A DNA stretch of 64,000 nt from Ferrimonas gelatinilytica (GCF_039544205.1 NZ_BAABLF010000013.1:124001-188000); one strand, 5' to 3'. Shown: positions 23,489 to 33,372, numbered from the stretch's first letter. The notes: generated by a model from the sequence alone, not told the origin. Numbers and translations are program-made.

Positions 23489-25291
23489 GTGTTAAAGGCA
23501 TTGGAAGCGGGAGCGGCGTTACTGGCTCCGGAGCAGATCCAGACCCTGCGAACCCTGACTGCCGGGTTGTCGCCGGTCCAGGCTGCCTGGATCAGTGGTT
23601 ACTTGGCCGCGGTGGCGGAGCAGGGGGAGGGGACACTGGGCCAGCCCGGTGTGGCCGTCCCCCCGTCGAGTTCGGCGGCACTGACCATTCTCTATGCCAG
23701 TCAGACCGGTAACACCCGTGGTCTGGCCAAGGCACTGGCGGCCAAAGCGGAGTCGGAAGGGTTGCGGGTGCAGCTTTGCACCATGGGGCAGTACAAGCCG
23801 AAACAGCTCAAGGGCGAGCGTCAGTTGCTGTTGCTGACCAGCACCCACGGTGAGGGTGACCCGCCGGACGATGCCCTGGCGTTCCACAAGTTCCTCTTCT
23901 CCTCCCGTGCCCCCCGGCTCGAGGGACTGCGCTACAGCGTCCTGGCGCTGGGGGACAGCAGTTACGACCGGTTCTGCCAGACCGGCCGTGAGTTTGACAA
24001 CCGCTTGCAGGAGCTGGGCGCGACCCGGTTGGCGGAGCGGGTCGAGTGTGATGTCGATTTCGAGCAGGCCGCCGCCGGATGGCAGAGTGCGGTACTGGCC
24101 AGGGTGGAAAAGACGCCGGACGGCGTCACTCAGGGAGGGGGCCAGGTGGTGCCCTTTGCCGCCTCGGTGCCCAGTTACAGCCGAACCCACCCTTATCATG
24201 CCACTTTGCTGGTGAGCCAGAAGATCACCGGTCGGGACTCCACCAAGGATGTGCGCCATGTGGAGCTGGACCTGGGGGACTCCGGTCTCCGCTACCAGCC
24301 GGGGGATGCCCTCGGCGTCTGGATGGAGAATGACCCGGCCCTGGTGAGCGCATTGCTGGCGGCCACCGGCCTGGATGGCGACATCGCGGTGGAGGGCATC
24401 CCCCTGGCGACCCGGCTGGAAAAGGAGCAGGAGTTGACCCTGCTGCATCCGGCCCTGGTGCAGGGCTGGGCGGCGCTGGCCCAAAGCGAAGCGCTGCGGC
24501 AGATTGGTGCCGATGGCCCCACCCTGCGCGATTTCATGCGCAGCCACCAACTGCTCGATCTGGCCGAGGCCTACCCGGTGACCCTGTCGGGTCCCGAGGG
24601 CGCCCGGACGCTGCTTGGGTTGCTGCGTAAGCTGACGCCCCGACTCTACTCCATCGCCTCCAGCCAGTCCGAGGTGGAGCAGGAGGTCCACCTGACCGTT
24701 GCCCTGGTGCATCACAATGGCCGTGCCGAAGGCGGGGAGCGTCTCGGGACCGTCTCCGGCGCCTTTGCCCGCCGTCTCGGTGAGGGGGCCGAGGTCAGGG
24801 TGTACGTGGAGCCCAATGAGCACTTCCGGCTGCCGGCGGACGACCAGACGCCGATCATCATGATAGGTCCTGGCACCGGTATCGCCCCCTTCCGGGCGTT
24901 TCTTCAGGAGCGTGATGCCCGCGGTGCGCAGGGGGAGAACTGGCTGTTTTTCGGCAACCCCCACTTCACCGATGACTTTCTCTACCAGAGCGAGTGGCAG
25001 GATTATGTCCGCCGTGGCGTGCTGACCCGGATCGACCTGGCGTTCAGCCGTGACCAGCCGGAGAAGATCTACGTCCAGGACCGGATCCGGGAGCGGGGGG
25101 CCGAGATCTTTGCCTGGCTGGAGCGGGGCGCTCACCTCTATCTCTGCGGTGAGATGCGCCGCATGGCTAGGGACGTGGAGCAGGCCCTGCATGAGCTCAT
25201 CGTTGAGCATGGCGGTCGAAGCGAGACCGAGGCCGACAGCTACCTGGAGGCCCTGCGGGAGGCCCAGCGATTCCAAAAGGATGTGTACTGA
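23489..25291 (+). CDS. cysJ: Sulfite reductase (NADPH) flavoprotein alpha subunit
   Basis: Moves electrons from NADPH through FAD and FMN to the CysI hemoprotein for reduction of sulfite to sulfide. Domains in order: a CysJ-type N-terminal helix region, an FMN flavodoxin domain (TILYASQTGNTRGLAKAL, then LTSTHGEGDPPDD), a connecting FAD domain (PRLYSIASSQ), and an NADPH domain (IGPGTGIAPFRAFLQERDA) ending QKDVY. I chose the GTG at 23489, which has GGAAGAG just upstream; the ATG at 23438 lacks a ribosome site and would add 17 unmatched residues. The TGATG junction couples it to cysI. Confidence 0.94.
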   Translation: MLKALEAGAALLAPEQIQTLRTLTAGLSPVQAAWISGYLAAVAEQGEGTLGQPGVAVPPSSSAALTILYASQTGNTRGLAKALAAKAESEGLRVQLCTMGQYKPKQLKGERQLLLLTSTHGEGDPPDDALAFHKFLFSSRAPRLEGLRYSVLALGDSSYDRFCQTGREFDNRLQELGATRLAERVECDVDFEQAAAGWQSAVLARVEKTPDGVTQGGGQVVPFAASVPSYSRTHPYHATLLVSQKITGRDSTKDVRHVELDLGDSGLRYQPGDALGVWMENDPALVSALLAATGLDGDIAVEGIPLATRLEKEQELTLLHPALVQGWAALAQSEALRQIGADGPTLRDFMRSHQLLDLAEAYPVTLSGPEGARTLLGLLRKLTPRLYSIASSQSEVEQEVHLTVALVHHNGRAEGGERLGTVSGAFARRLGEGAEVRVYVEPNEHFRLPADDQTPIIMIGPGTGIAPFRAFLQERDARGAQGENWLFFGNPHFTDDFLYQSEWQDYVRRGVLTRIDLAFSRDQPEKIYVQDRIRERGAEIFAWLERGAHLYLCGEMRRMARDVEQALHELIVEHGGRSETEADSYLEALREAQRFQKDVY

Positions 25292-27078
25292 TGAACAAAC
25301 CCTCTGCGACCACGCCTAAGACACAAGGGTCGGTGCCGGAGCCCGAGGTCAACCGTTTGCCGGAGGAGCTCAAGCCGCTGGTGGTGACCGGGCCGCTGGC
25401 AGATAATGAGCGCCTGAAACGGGAGAGCGATCACCTGCGGGGCACCATCCGGGCGGATCTTGCGGATCCGCTCACCGGCGGTTTCGGGGCGGATAACTTC
25501 CAGTTGATCCGATTCCACGGCATGTACCAGCAGGATGACCGGGACATTCGCGCCGAGCGGGCGGAGCAGAAGCTGGAGCCGCTGCACACGGTGATGCTGC
25601 GGGCACGGATGCCCGGTGGGGTGATCACCCCGGCCCAGTGGCTGGCGATCGATGCCTTCGCCCGGGACTACACCCGCTACGGCAGTATCCGTCTGACCAC
25701 CCGTCAAACCTTCCAGTTTCACGGGGTGCTTAAGCGCCACATCACCCTGATGCATCGCACCCTCCACGAGATCGGCATCGATTCCATCGCCACCGCCGGT
25801 GACGTCAACCGCAACGTGCTCTGTACCTCCAATCCGGAGCAGTCAGGGCTGCATGCCGAGGCGCACCGGTGGGCCCAACGGATCTCCGAGCACCTGCTGC
25901 CCCGCACCCGTGCCTACGCGGAGATCTGGCTCGATGGCGAGAAGGTGGAGAGCACCGAGTCGGAGCAGGAGCCGATCCTGGGAGACAGCTACCTGCCGCG
26001 CAAATTCAAGACCACCGTGGTGGTGCCGCCCCACAACGACGTGGACCTGCACGCCAATGACATGAACTTCGTGGCCATCGCCGAGCGCGGAACCCTGGTG
26101 GGCTTCAACCTGCTGGTGGGGGGAGGGTTGGCGATGACCTTCGGGGATCGCAGCACCTACCCGCGCACCGCCGACAACCTGGGGTTTGTCCCCCTGGATA
26201 AGGTGCTCGACGTGGCCACCGCGGTCCTGACCACCCAGCGGGACCTGGGCAACCGGGTGAACCGCAAAAACGCCAAGACCAAGTACACCCTGGACCGGGT
26301 TGGTACCGAAGTGTTCAAGGCCGAGGTGGAGCGACGGGCCCGGCTCACCCTGGCGCCACCCCGTCCCTTCCGCCTGACCGGCCGGGGTGACCAGTTTGGC
26401 TGGACCGAGGGGATCGATGGCAAACACAACCTCACCCTCTTTATCGAGAATGGTCGACTGCTGGATGCACCGGGCAATCCGCTGAAAACCGGTGTCGCCG
26501 AGCTGGCCCGGATCCACAGGGGCGAGTTTCGCATGACCGCCAACCAGAACCTGATCATCGCCGGTGTGGCTCCCGAGGAGAGAGCCCGAATAGAGTCCCT
26601 GGCTCGACAGTATGGCCTGCTCGGTGACCGGGCCAGCAACCAGCGAAAAGCCTCCATGGCCTGCGTCTCGCTGCCGACCTGTCCCCTGGCGATGGCGGAG
26701 GCGGAGCGCTTCCTGCCGGGGTTCGTCGATCGCCTCGAGGCGGTATTGGCCCGCCATGGCCTGGAGCAGGAGGCGATCATCTTCCGGGTCACCGGCTGCC
26801 CGAATGGCTGCGGCCGGGCGATGCTGGCGGAGGTGGGGCTGGTGGGCAAGGGGCCGGGGCGCTACAACCTCTACCTCGGTGGTAACCGGGAGGGGACACG
26901 GATCCCCCGAGCCTACCGGGACAACCTGGATGAGGACGCCATCCTGACGGAGCTGGATGGCTTGATTGGCCGCTGGGCGGGGGAGCGGCAGGAGGACGAG
27001 GGGTTTGGCGATTTCGTGGTGCGGGTTGGCGTGGTGGCACCGGTGCGGGTGCCAAAGGAGGATTTCCATGACCAGTAG
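25291..27078 (+). CDS. cysI: Sulfite reductase (NADPH) hemoprotein beta subunit
   Basis: The siroheme/[4Fe-4S] catalytic subunit that carries out the six-electron reduction of sulfite. The 595-residue product shows both cluster motifs: CVSLPTCPLAMAEAERF near residue 452 and TGCPNGCGRAM near residue 502, plus siroheme-binding arginines in YGSIRLTTRQTFQFHGV and DVNRNVLCTSNP. Length is close to the E. coli protein (570). The start overlaps the cysJ stop by one base, and the 3' end overlaps cysH by 11 bp. Confidence 0.97.
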   Translation: MNKPSATTPKTQGSVPEPEVNRLPEELKPLVVTGPLADNERLKRESDHLRGTIRADLADPLTGGFGADNFQLIRFHGMYQQDDRDIRAERAEQKLEPLHTVMLRARMPGGVITPAQWLAIDAFARDYTRYGSIRLTTRQTFQFHGVLKRHITLMHRTLHEIGIDSIATAGDVNRNVLCTSNPEQSGLHAEAHRWAQRISEHLLPRTRAYAEIWLDGEKVESTESEQEPILGDSYLPRKFKTTVVVPPHNDVDLHANDMNFVAIAERGTLVGFNLLVGGGLAMTFGDRSTYPRTADNLGFVPLDKVLDVATAVLTTQRDLGNRVNRKNAKTKYTLDRVGTEVFKAEVERRARLTLAPPRPFRLTGRGDQFGWTEGIDGKHNLTLFIENGRLLDAPGNPLKTGVAELARIHRGEFRMTANQNLIIAGVAPEERARIESLARQYGLLGDRASNQRKASMACVSLPTCPLAMAEAERFLPGFVDRLEAVLARHGLEQEAIIFRVTGCPNGCGRAMLAEVGLVGKGPGRYNLYLGGNREGTRIPRAYRDNLDEDAILTELDGLIGRWAGERQEDEGFGDFVVRVGVVAPVRVPKEDFHDQ

Positions 27079-27823
27079 CCTGTCGCAGGGCAGCGCCGCC
27101 CTGGCCGCCCTACTCGAAAAGTCACCCCAGCGGCAGGAGAAGGCGCTGGCCCGGCTGAACCGGGAGCTGGAGGGGGTGAGTGCCGAGGAGCGGATCGCCT
27201 GGGGGCTGGCGCAGCTGCCGGGGAATCATGGACTCTCATCAAGTTTCGGGATCCAGGCGGCAGTGATGCTGAGCCTGGTGACCGAGCAGGCGCCCGGGAT
27301 CCCGGTGATCCTGACCGACACCGGGTACCTCTTTGCGGAAACCTATCGCTTTATCGATACGCTGACTGAACGCCTGGATCTGAACCTGAAGATCTACCGC
27401 AGCGACCTGTCGTCAGCCTGGCAGCAGGCCCGCTATGGCAAGGAGTGGGAGCAGGGCCAGGAGGCGCTGGATCGTTATAACCGGCGCAATAAGGTGTTGC
27501 CGATGCAACGGGCCCTGAAGGAGCTGGAGATCGGTAGCTGGTTTGCCGGCCTGCGCCGGGAGCAGGCCAAAAGCCGGGCGGCGCTGCCTCTTTTGGCAAT
27601 CCGCTCAGGCCGCTACAAGTTGTTGCCGATCCTCGACTGGAGTAACAAGCAGGTGCACGACTACCTGCAGGCCAAGGGGCTGCCCTACCACCCGCTATGG
27701 GAACAGGGGTATGTCTCCGTGGGCGACAGCCACAGTTCCCGGCCGCTGGAGCTGGGGATGAGCGAAGAGGAAACCCGGTTTGCGGGCCTTAAGCGGGAGT
27801 GTGGGCTGCACTACGAGATCTGA
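27068..27823 (+). CDS. cysH: Phosphoadenylyl-sulfate (PAPS) reductase
   Basis: Reduces PAPS to sulfite using thioredoxin. The 251-residue product has the SSFGIQAAVML P-loop-like segment, the FAGLRREQAKSR arginine loop and the C-terminal catalytic cysteine in KRECGLHYEI. There are no extra Cys pairs for an iron-sulfur centre, so it is the PAPS-specific, cluster-free type. The start at 27068 follows AGGAGG inside the end of cysI; longer upstream frames are shadows of cysI. The gene order cysJIH is the standard one. Confidence 0.95.
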   Translation: MTSSLSQGSAALAALLEKSPQRQEKALARLNRELEGVSAEERIAWGLAQLPGNHGLSSSFGIQAAVMLSLVTEQAPGIPVILTDTGYLFAETYRFIDTLTERLDLNLKIYRSDLSSAWQQARYGKEWEQGQEALDRYNRRNKVLPMQRALKELEIGSWFAGLRREQAKSRAALPLLAIRSGRYKLLPILDWSNKQVHDYLQAKGLPYHPLWEQGYVSVGDSHSSRPLELGMSEEETRFAGLKRECGLHYEI

Positions 27824-27845
27824 AAGTTCAGATTCTTGCCATGAA

Positions 27846-27880
27846 TAAAAAAGCGGAAGCCCAGAGGCTTCCGCTTTTCC
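27846..27880. terminator. Bidirectional terminator between cysH and putA
   Basis: AAGCGGAAGCC / GGCTTCCGCTT stem with a short loop, flanked by an A-run and TTTT, between convergent genes. Confidence 0.85.
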
Positions 27881-27897
27881 CGTTTCAGGCGATGTGC

Positions 27898-30800
27898 TTA
27901 GCCGTCGCCGAGAGCCAGCAGGGTGGCGTTGCCCCCGATGGCGGTGATGTTGTTGCTGATGGTCTTTTCGGTGACGAAACGGGTCAGGTAGTGCGGCCCG
28001 CCCGCCTTCGGACCGGTGCCGGAGAGCCCCTGGCCACCGAAAGGCTGGACTCCGACCACGGCCCCGATCTGGTTGCGGTTGATGTAGGCGTTGCCCGCCT
28101 TCACCGACCGGGCGATCCGCAGGGCCTGACTTTCGTTGCGGCTGTGAACCCCCAGCGTCAGTCCGAAGCCGGTGCTGTTGATCTCCTCGATCACCGCGTC
28201 CAGCTGATCTGCCTGGTAACGGATCACGTGGAGGATGGGGCCAAAGTGCTCCTGCTCCAGCTGGCCGATATGGTCGATCTGCACCGCGGTGGGGGCAACG
28301 AAGTGGCCATGCTGGCAGCGCTCATCCAGTGGAGCCTGGGCCAGCAACTGCCCTTCCGCACTGATCCGCTCGATGTGGGCCAGCAGCTTGCTCTGGGCGG
28401 TGGCATCGATCACCGGCCCAACATCGGTGTGGTGGTAGGCGGGATCACCCACCCTAAGCTCCGCCATCGCCCCTTTAAGCAGGGTGATCACGCGCTCCGA
28501 CACGTCCGCCTGGACGTAGAGCACCCGCAGGGCCGAGCAGCGCTGTCCGGCGCTTTGGAAAGCGGAGTGCACCACGTCGGTGATCACCTGCTCCGGCAGT
28601 GAGGTGGAGTCGACCACCATGGCATTCTGTCCGCCGGTCTCCGCCACCAGGGGAGCGATGGCGCCCTCTCGGGCCGCGAGGCTGCGGTTGATCGCCTTGG
28701 CGGTGGCGGTGGATCCGGTAAAGCAGACCCCGGTAACCCGTTCATCACTGGTCAGTTTGGGGCCCAGTTCACGGCCGGGGCCGGGCAGCAGCTGCAGGAC
28801 ATCTGCCGGTATGCCGGCCTGGTGCGCCAGTTGGGTGGCCCGCAGTGCCACCAGGTTGGTTTGCTCTGCCGGCTTGGCCAGCACGGTGTTGCCGGTCACC
28901 AGAGCTGCGACCACCTGACCCAGGAAGATCGCCAGGGGGAAGTTCCAGGGACTGATGCAGAGGAAGGTCCCTCGACCCTCGAGGAACAGCTCGTTCAGCT
29001 CACCGGTAGGACCGGGCAGTACGGTGCCCTTGGCCATCATATGGCGAGCCTGAACCGCGTAGTAGCGGCAGAAATCCACCGCTTCACGAACCTCGTCGAT
29101 GCCGTCTTGCAGACCTTTGCCCGCTTCCCGGGTGCACAGGGCGATGAGCTCCGCCATGTTCGCTTCCAGGCTGTCTGCCAGTTTCTCCAGAGCGGCGGCC
29201 CGCTCTGCCACCGGGGTGGCATTCCAGGCTGGGAACGCCTCCTTGGCCCGCTGCAGCGCCTCTTCCAGTTCCGCATCGCTGGTGAAGTAGACCTCGCCCA
29301 CCGGCTCCCGGGTGTCGAAGGGGTTCTTCACCGAGTGTGCCTCTCCACTGCGACGCAGCTCACCGCCGATCAGCGGTCCGGCCTGCCACTGCTGAGTCTG
29401 GAAGCGGGCCAGGTCAGCGAAGAAGGGGCGGGAGAAGTGCGCGATGTTCATGTTCAATCCTTTGGAGTTGGCGCGTTCATGGCCGAAGATCCGCTCCGGC
29501 AGGGCAATCTTGTCGTTGGCCAGGTTGTGGAAGCCGGCCAGGGTGGTCAAGGGGTGGGTGATCAGGCTGTCGATCGGGGTGTTGGGGTCCACCAACTTAT
29601 GCACGAAGGAGGTGTTGGCACCGTTTTCCAGCAGTCGCCGTACCAGGTAGGGGAGCAGATCCTTGTGGGCACCTACGGGGGCGTAGATCCGCACCTTGGG
29701 TTTGGCTTCGCCCTTAAGCAGGGTGTCGTAAAGCTCCTGGCCCATGCCGTGCAGGCGTTGGAATTCGAAGTCACGATCGCCCGCCATCGCCTCGACCGCC
29801 GCAACGGTTTGGGCGTTGTGGGTGGCGAACTGGGGATAGATGTTACCCCGGGTCTGGGCGCTCAGCAGGTAGCGGGCGCACGCCAGGTAGGAGACGTCGG
29901 TGGCGGCTTTGCGGGTGAAGACCGGGTAGCCCTCGCTGCCCCCCTGCTGGCACCATTTGATCTCGCTGTCCCAGTAGGCGCCTTTCACCAGCCGCAGCGG
30001 GATCAGGTCCCCCTGCTCGGCGGCCAGGGCGTTGATCCAGACCAGTACCGGCAGCGCCCGCTTGGAGTAGGCCTGCACCACCAGCCCCAGGTTGCCCCAG
30101 CCACGAGTCTTAGGATCCTGGTAAAGGGCTTCGAACAGCTCCAGGGAGAGTTCCAGGCGGTCCGCTTCCTCGGCATCGATGCTGATCCCCACCTCGACGG
30201 CCCGGGCCTGTTCAATTAGGGTCAGTACCGTCGCTTTGAGCTCGGTCAGCACCCGCTCCCGGTGCGCGACTTCGTAGCGGGGGTGCAGTGCTGACAGCTT
30301 GATTGAGATGGTTGGGCGGGGGGCCTGACGGGTATCGAATGGCTGTGTTCCCAGGGCCGAGATGGCCTGGCGGTAATCTTCCAGGTACTTGTTGGCATCA
30401 GCGGCGGTGAGTGCGGCTTCGCCCAGCATGTCGTAGGAGTGGGTGTAGCCCAGGGCGCGGTTGGCTTCGCTCTGCTTCAGGGCTTCGCGAATATCCCGTC
30501 CCAGGACAAACTGCTTGCCCATGATCTTCATCGCCGTGTACATCGCTTGGCGGATCATCGGCTCGCCCATCTTGTTGATCAGGCGATTGAGCAGGGAGGC
30601 GGGGTTGCCATCCAAGGTTTTGTCCAGCGTGATCACTTTGCCGGTCAGCATTAACCCCCAGGTGGAGGCGTTAACCAGCAGGGAGTCACTGGCCTTAAGG
30701 TGCTTGGCCCAGTTGGCGCCGGAAAGTTTGTCTTCGATGAGGGCATCGGCGGTGGCGCTGTCGGGAATACGCAGCAGGGCCTCGGCCAGACACATCAATA

Positions 30801-31062
30801 TGATCCCCTCCTGGGTCTCCAGGCTGTACTGCTGAAGGAAGGCATCAATGCCGATGCTCAGGCCCCGCTTTTCAAACTGCCGAACCTCGGCCACCAGGTC
30901 ATGCGCCCGCTGGGTGACGGCGTCGATGTGGTTGGCGGGCACCAGAGCCATCAACTCTTCCAGGTAGCGACTCTCATCGACGCAGTAGTTGGCGCTTATC
31001 GCATCAAACAGGGCGTCGCGATTTGACGCCGGGGTATCCAGAACTTGGCTGGCTTTAAACAT
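27898..31062 (-). CDS. putA: Bifunctional proline dehydrogenase / P5C dehydrogenase
   Basis: Oxidises proline to glutamate in two steps: a flavin-dependent proline dehydrogenase and an NAD-dependent pyrroline-5-carboxylate dehydrogenase. The 1054-residue product begins with the PutA alpha domain; the proline dehydrogenase barrel spans about 130-450 (ISIKLSALHPRY, RLVKGAYWDSEIKW) and the aldehyde dehydrogenase domain about 530-1010 with ETGGQNAMVVD and the catalytic Cys in SAGQRCSALR. It lacks the N-terminal ribbon-helix-helix domain of the E. coli protein, so it should not repress its own gene. The start at 31062 has GAGG eight bases upstream. Confidence 0.95.
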   Translation of the reverse strand: MFKASQVLDTPASNRDALFDAISANYCVDESRYLEELMALVPANHIDAVTQRAHDLVAEVRQFEKRGLSIGIDAFLQQYSLETQEGIILMCLAEALLRIPDSATADALIEDKLSGANWAKHLKASDSLLVNASTWGLMLTGKVITLDKTLDGNPASLLNRLINKMGEPMIRQAMYTAMKIMGKQFVLGRDIREALKQSEANRALGYTHSYDMLGEAALTAADANKYLEDYRQAISALGTQPFDTRQAPRPTISIKLSALHPRYEVAHRERVLTELKATVLTLIEQARAVEVGISIDAEEADRLELSLELFEALYQDPKTRGWGNLGLVVQAYSKRALPVLVWINALAAEQGDLIPLRLVKGAYWDSEIKWCQQGGSEGYPVFTRKAATDVSYLACARYLLSAQTRGNIYPQFATHNAQTVAAVEAMAGDRDFEFQRLHGMGQELYDTLLKGEAKPKVRIYAPVGAHKDLLPYLVRRLLENGANTSFVHKLVDPNTPIDSLITHPLTTLAGFHNLANDKIALPERIFGHERANSKGLNMNIAHFSRPFFADLARFQTQQWQAGPLIGGELRRSGEAHSVKNPFDTREPVGEVYFTSDAELEEALQRAKEAFPAWNATPVAERAAALEKLADSLEANMAELIALCTREAGKGLQDGIDEVREAVDFCRYYAVQARHMMAKGTVLPGPTGELNELFLEGRGTFLCISPWNFPLAIFLGQVVAALVTGNTVLAKPAEQTNLVALRATQLAHQAGIPADVLQLLPGPGRELGPKLTSDERVTGVCFTGSTATAKAINRSLAAREGAIAPLVAETGGQNAMVVDSTSLPEQVITDVVHSAFQSAGQRCSALRVLYVQADVSERVITLLKGAMAELRVGDPAYHHTDVGPVIDATAQSKLLAHIERISAEGQLLAQAPLDERCQHGHFVAPTAVQIDHIGQLEQEHFGPILHVIRYQADQLDAVIEEINSTGFGLTLGVHSRNESQALRIARSVKAGNAYINRNQIGAVVGVQPFGGQGLSGTGPKAGGPHYLTRFVTEKTISNNITAIGGNATLLALGDG

Positions 31063-31103
31063 GGAGCGGTCCTCTTTAACCTGGGTCCGGCGCTTCCTAT
31101 TTT

Positions 31104-31113
31104 TTGTATACAA
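31104..31113. promoter_or_regulatory. 10-bp palindrome upstream of putA, GntR-type operator candidate
   Basis: TTGTATACAA is a perfect palindrome 42 bp upstream of the putA start, in an A+T-rich pocket suited to a promoter. Its form resembles operators of GntR-family regulators. No regulator gene is adjacent, so the binding protein is unknown. Confidence 0.4.
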
Positions 31114-31222
31114 TATACCGGACGGCGCGCACAGTATATCGGCAAAGTGTGAGCTGTAATAGGCTCAGGGATGGGCCGGAAGAGGAAAAGAGGGAACCCT
31201 CAGTTTTCGGGATTATGCCAAT

Positions 31223-31253
31223 AAAAAAACGGGCCAATCGGCCCGTTTTTTGG
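31223..31253 (-). terminator. Terminator after the SH3-domain protein gene
   Basis: ACGGGCC / GGCCCGT stem with an AATC loop, flanked by seven A and six T; on the minus strand it lies just beyond the stop at 31272. Confidence 0.85.
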
Positions 31254-31271
31254 TGAACTCAGTTAGCGGGG

Positions 31272-31859
31272 TCAGACCCACTGGTCGTTTCTGCGGCGAC
31301 GCTTAGGCCGAGGCAGGTAGGCGATGATGAAGCCTACCAGCAGGCCAGCACCGGCGAGGATGCCGCCCTGGGTCAGCCAGATGAAGCGCTCGTTGTTCTT
31401 CAGCTTGGTGACCTCTTGCTGAAGACGTTCGTTGTCGGCGCTGAGCTGATCCACCTGCTGGGTCGCATTCTGGATGGTGCTGCGCTGCTCCTGGCTGTTA
31501 CCCAGCAGGGCATCACGCTCCTCGGTGATGGTCGCCAGTTGCTGACGGGTGTCCGCCAGGGCCTTCTCCAACTGCGGCACCCGGGTGCGGAAGCTCGGGC
31601 CTGACTTGAGGTATTCCACCTTGATCCAGCCAGTACGCCCCTGCTCATCACGGACCTTGGCGTAGTCGTTCTGGCGCTCTTTCAGGTCGACCAGTGCTTC
31701 ACCGGCACGAACACTGCCGAGGATACGATACTGGGTGCTGGGCCCTGCCTGCAGATAGATAAAGATGTCTTCCGAGACAATGCTATTAGCCTGGGCCGCC
31801 ATGCTCGGCAAGCTGAAGGCCGCCAGGCACAGCAACCAGGCAGAGATGCGTTTTGACAT
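31272..31859 (-). CDS. TIGR04211 family SH3-domain membrane protein (YgiM-like)
   Basis: A 195-residue protein with a signal peptide (residues 1-24, ending AAQANS), a bacterial SH3 domain (about 28-90: VSEDIFIYLQAGPSTQYRIL through GRTGWIKVEYL), a Gln/Glu-rich coiled coil (about 95-160) and a C-terminal membrane helix (about 165-185) followed by a basic RPKRRRR tail. This is the layout of the TIGR04211/YgiM family: a periplasmic SH3 domain held at the inner membrane by the C-terminal helix. Function is unknown but an envelope role is likely. The start at 31859 is where the signal peptide begins. Confidence 0.9.
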   Translation of the reverse strand: MSKRISAWLLCLAAFSLPSMAAQANSIVSEDIFIYLQAGPSTQYRILGSVRAGEALVDLKERQNDYAKVRDEQGRTGWIKVEYLKSGPSFRTRVPQLEKALADTRQQLATITEERDALLGNSQEQRSTIQNATQQVDQLSADNERLQQEVTKLKNNERFIWLTQGGILAGAGLLVGFIIAYLPRPKRRRRNDQWV

Positions 31860-32009
31860 AATGTTGATACCACTTCTTGAGAAGGCGCCCATGCTAGGAG
31901 ATCAGACCGCCGTAGACAAGGCTGAGACCGGGAAAATTGGACCTCTCAGGCAGGAAAAGGAAGGTTTTTGCTCATGGTGGCGTGAAAATGAACGGTGTTT
32001 GCCAGAGAC

Positions 32010-32037
32010 AAAAACGGGGCCCGAAGGCCCCGTTTTC
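32010..32037 (-). terminator. Terminator after the phosphate transporter gene
   Basis: AAAACGGGGCC-CGAA-GGCCCCGTTTT: a strong stem with a tetraloop and T-run, beyond the pit stop. Confidence 0.87.
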
Positions 32038-32060
32038 CGTCTTAAAGCCTGCTTGCCCAT

Positions 32061-33329
32061 TTAGCTCATCATATTGCGCAGCAGAGTAAAGAACAGGATT
32101 GAGAGAGCCGCACCGGCAGGCAGGGTCACCACCCAGCTCACTACAATATTGCGAACCACGCCCAGGTTCAGGGCGGCGATACCACGGGCCATGCCCACGC
32201 CCAACACCGCGCCGACCAGGGTTTGGGTGGTAGAGATGGGAAGCCCGGTGCCTGAGGCGATTACTACGGTGGAAGCGGCCGCCAGCTCGGCAGCGAAGCC
32301 GCGGCTGGGGGTCAGATGGGTGATCTTGGTGCCGATGGTGCTGATCACCCGCTTACCCAGTACGGCCAGGCCGAACACGATACCGATGGCGCCCAGGGGC
32401 AGGATCCACCAGACCAAGGGGGCCTTCTCGGGGATCTCACCGCCGGCCTGGACGATGGTCACCACCGCAGCCAGCGGACCGATGGCGTTGGCCACATCGT
32501 TGGAGCCGTGGGCGAACGCCATGCAGCAGGCGGTGGCGATCATCAGGATCCCAAACACCTTCTCGACGTTACCGAACTGGGTCATGCGGTCCGCCTTGGG
32601 GTCAAACTTCAACCGGCCGATGGCGATCTTGCCCACCAGGCCGATTGCCGCCGCGATGGCCAGCGCGAGGGCGTAGGATTCTATGAGGGTAAAGTTGAGA
32701 CCCAGGTGCTTGAGACCCTTGGTGACGGTGACCAGCGCCATGACGAAAGCGGCGAAGGCCATGTAGAAAGGGACGTAGCGTTTGGCGTTTTCCAGCGGCT
32801 TATCGGTGTCGAAGATCAGCTTCTGGGCCGTCTGGAAGATGAGATAAGCGATGAATCCGGAGATGGCCGGGGTGATGATCCAGGAGCCGACGATGCCGGC
32901 AACCTTGCCCCACTCGACCGCTTCTGAGCCCACGCCGACAGCCGCAAAGCCGATAATGGCACCGATGATGGAGTGGGTGGTGGAGACCGGCCAGCCCAGC
33001 CAGGAGGCAACAATCAGCCAGATCCCGGCAGCCAGGAGGGCAGAAACCATGCCATACACCATCAGCTCGGGCTGGTCGATAAAGAAGCTGGAGTCGATGA
33101 TGCCGCTGCGGATGGTGTTGGTCACTTCGCCGCCGGCCAGATAGGCCCCGGCAAACTCGAATACAACGGCGATGATGATGGCCTGCTTGATGGTCAGCGC
33201 GCCGGAGCCCACGGAGGTGCCCATGGCGTTGGCCACGTCGTTGGCACCGATACCGAATGCCATCAGGAAGCCAAAGAGCGCCGCGGCCATGATCAGCCAA
33301 GGGCCGTTTGTTACCAGTACTTCTACCAT
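32061..33329 (-). CDS. pit: Low-affinity inorganic phosphate transporter (PiT family)
   Basis: A 422-residue inner-membrane protein that imports phosphate (usually as a metal-phosphate complex with protons). The two inverted PiT signatures are visible: GIGANDVANAMGTSVGSGAL near residue 26 and AHGSNDVANAIGPLAA near residue 275, along with the WPVSTTHSIIGA and LPISTTQTLVGA loops. It follows the DUF47 gene by 43 bp in the same direction, the common DUF47-pit operon. Confidence 0.95.
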   Translation of the reverse strand: MVEVLVTNGPWLIMAAALFGFLMAFGIGANDVANAMGTSVGSGALTIKQAIIIAVVFEFAGAYLAGGEVTNTIRSGIIDSSFFIDQPELMVYGMVSALLAAGIWLIVASWLGWPVSTTHSIIGAIIGFAAVGVGSEAVEWGKVAGIVGSWIITPAISGFIAYLIFQTAQKLIFDTDKPLENAKRYVPFYMAFAAFVMALVTVTKGLKHLGLNFTLIESYALALAIAAAIGLVGKIAIGRLKFDPKADRMTQFGNVEKVFGILMIATACCMAFAHGSNDVANAIGPLAAVVTIVQAGGEIPEKAPLVWWILPLGAIGIVFGLAVLGKRVISTIGTKITHLTPSRGFAAELAAASTVVIASGTGLPISTTQTLVGAVLGVGMARGIAALNLGVVRNIVVSWVVTLPAGAALSILFFTLLRNMMS

Positions 33330-33372
33330 GGTAAAACCTTGTTAAATAACATGTTATCTAAGGGGTTATGGA

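Noticed and set aside
23519..25276. 585-codon minus-strand frame opposite cysJ
   Set aside because: It overlaps the well-conserved CysJ coding sequence and shows no family motif.
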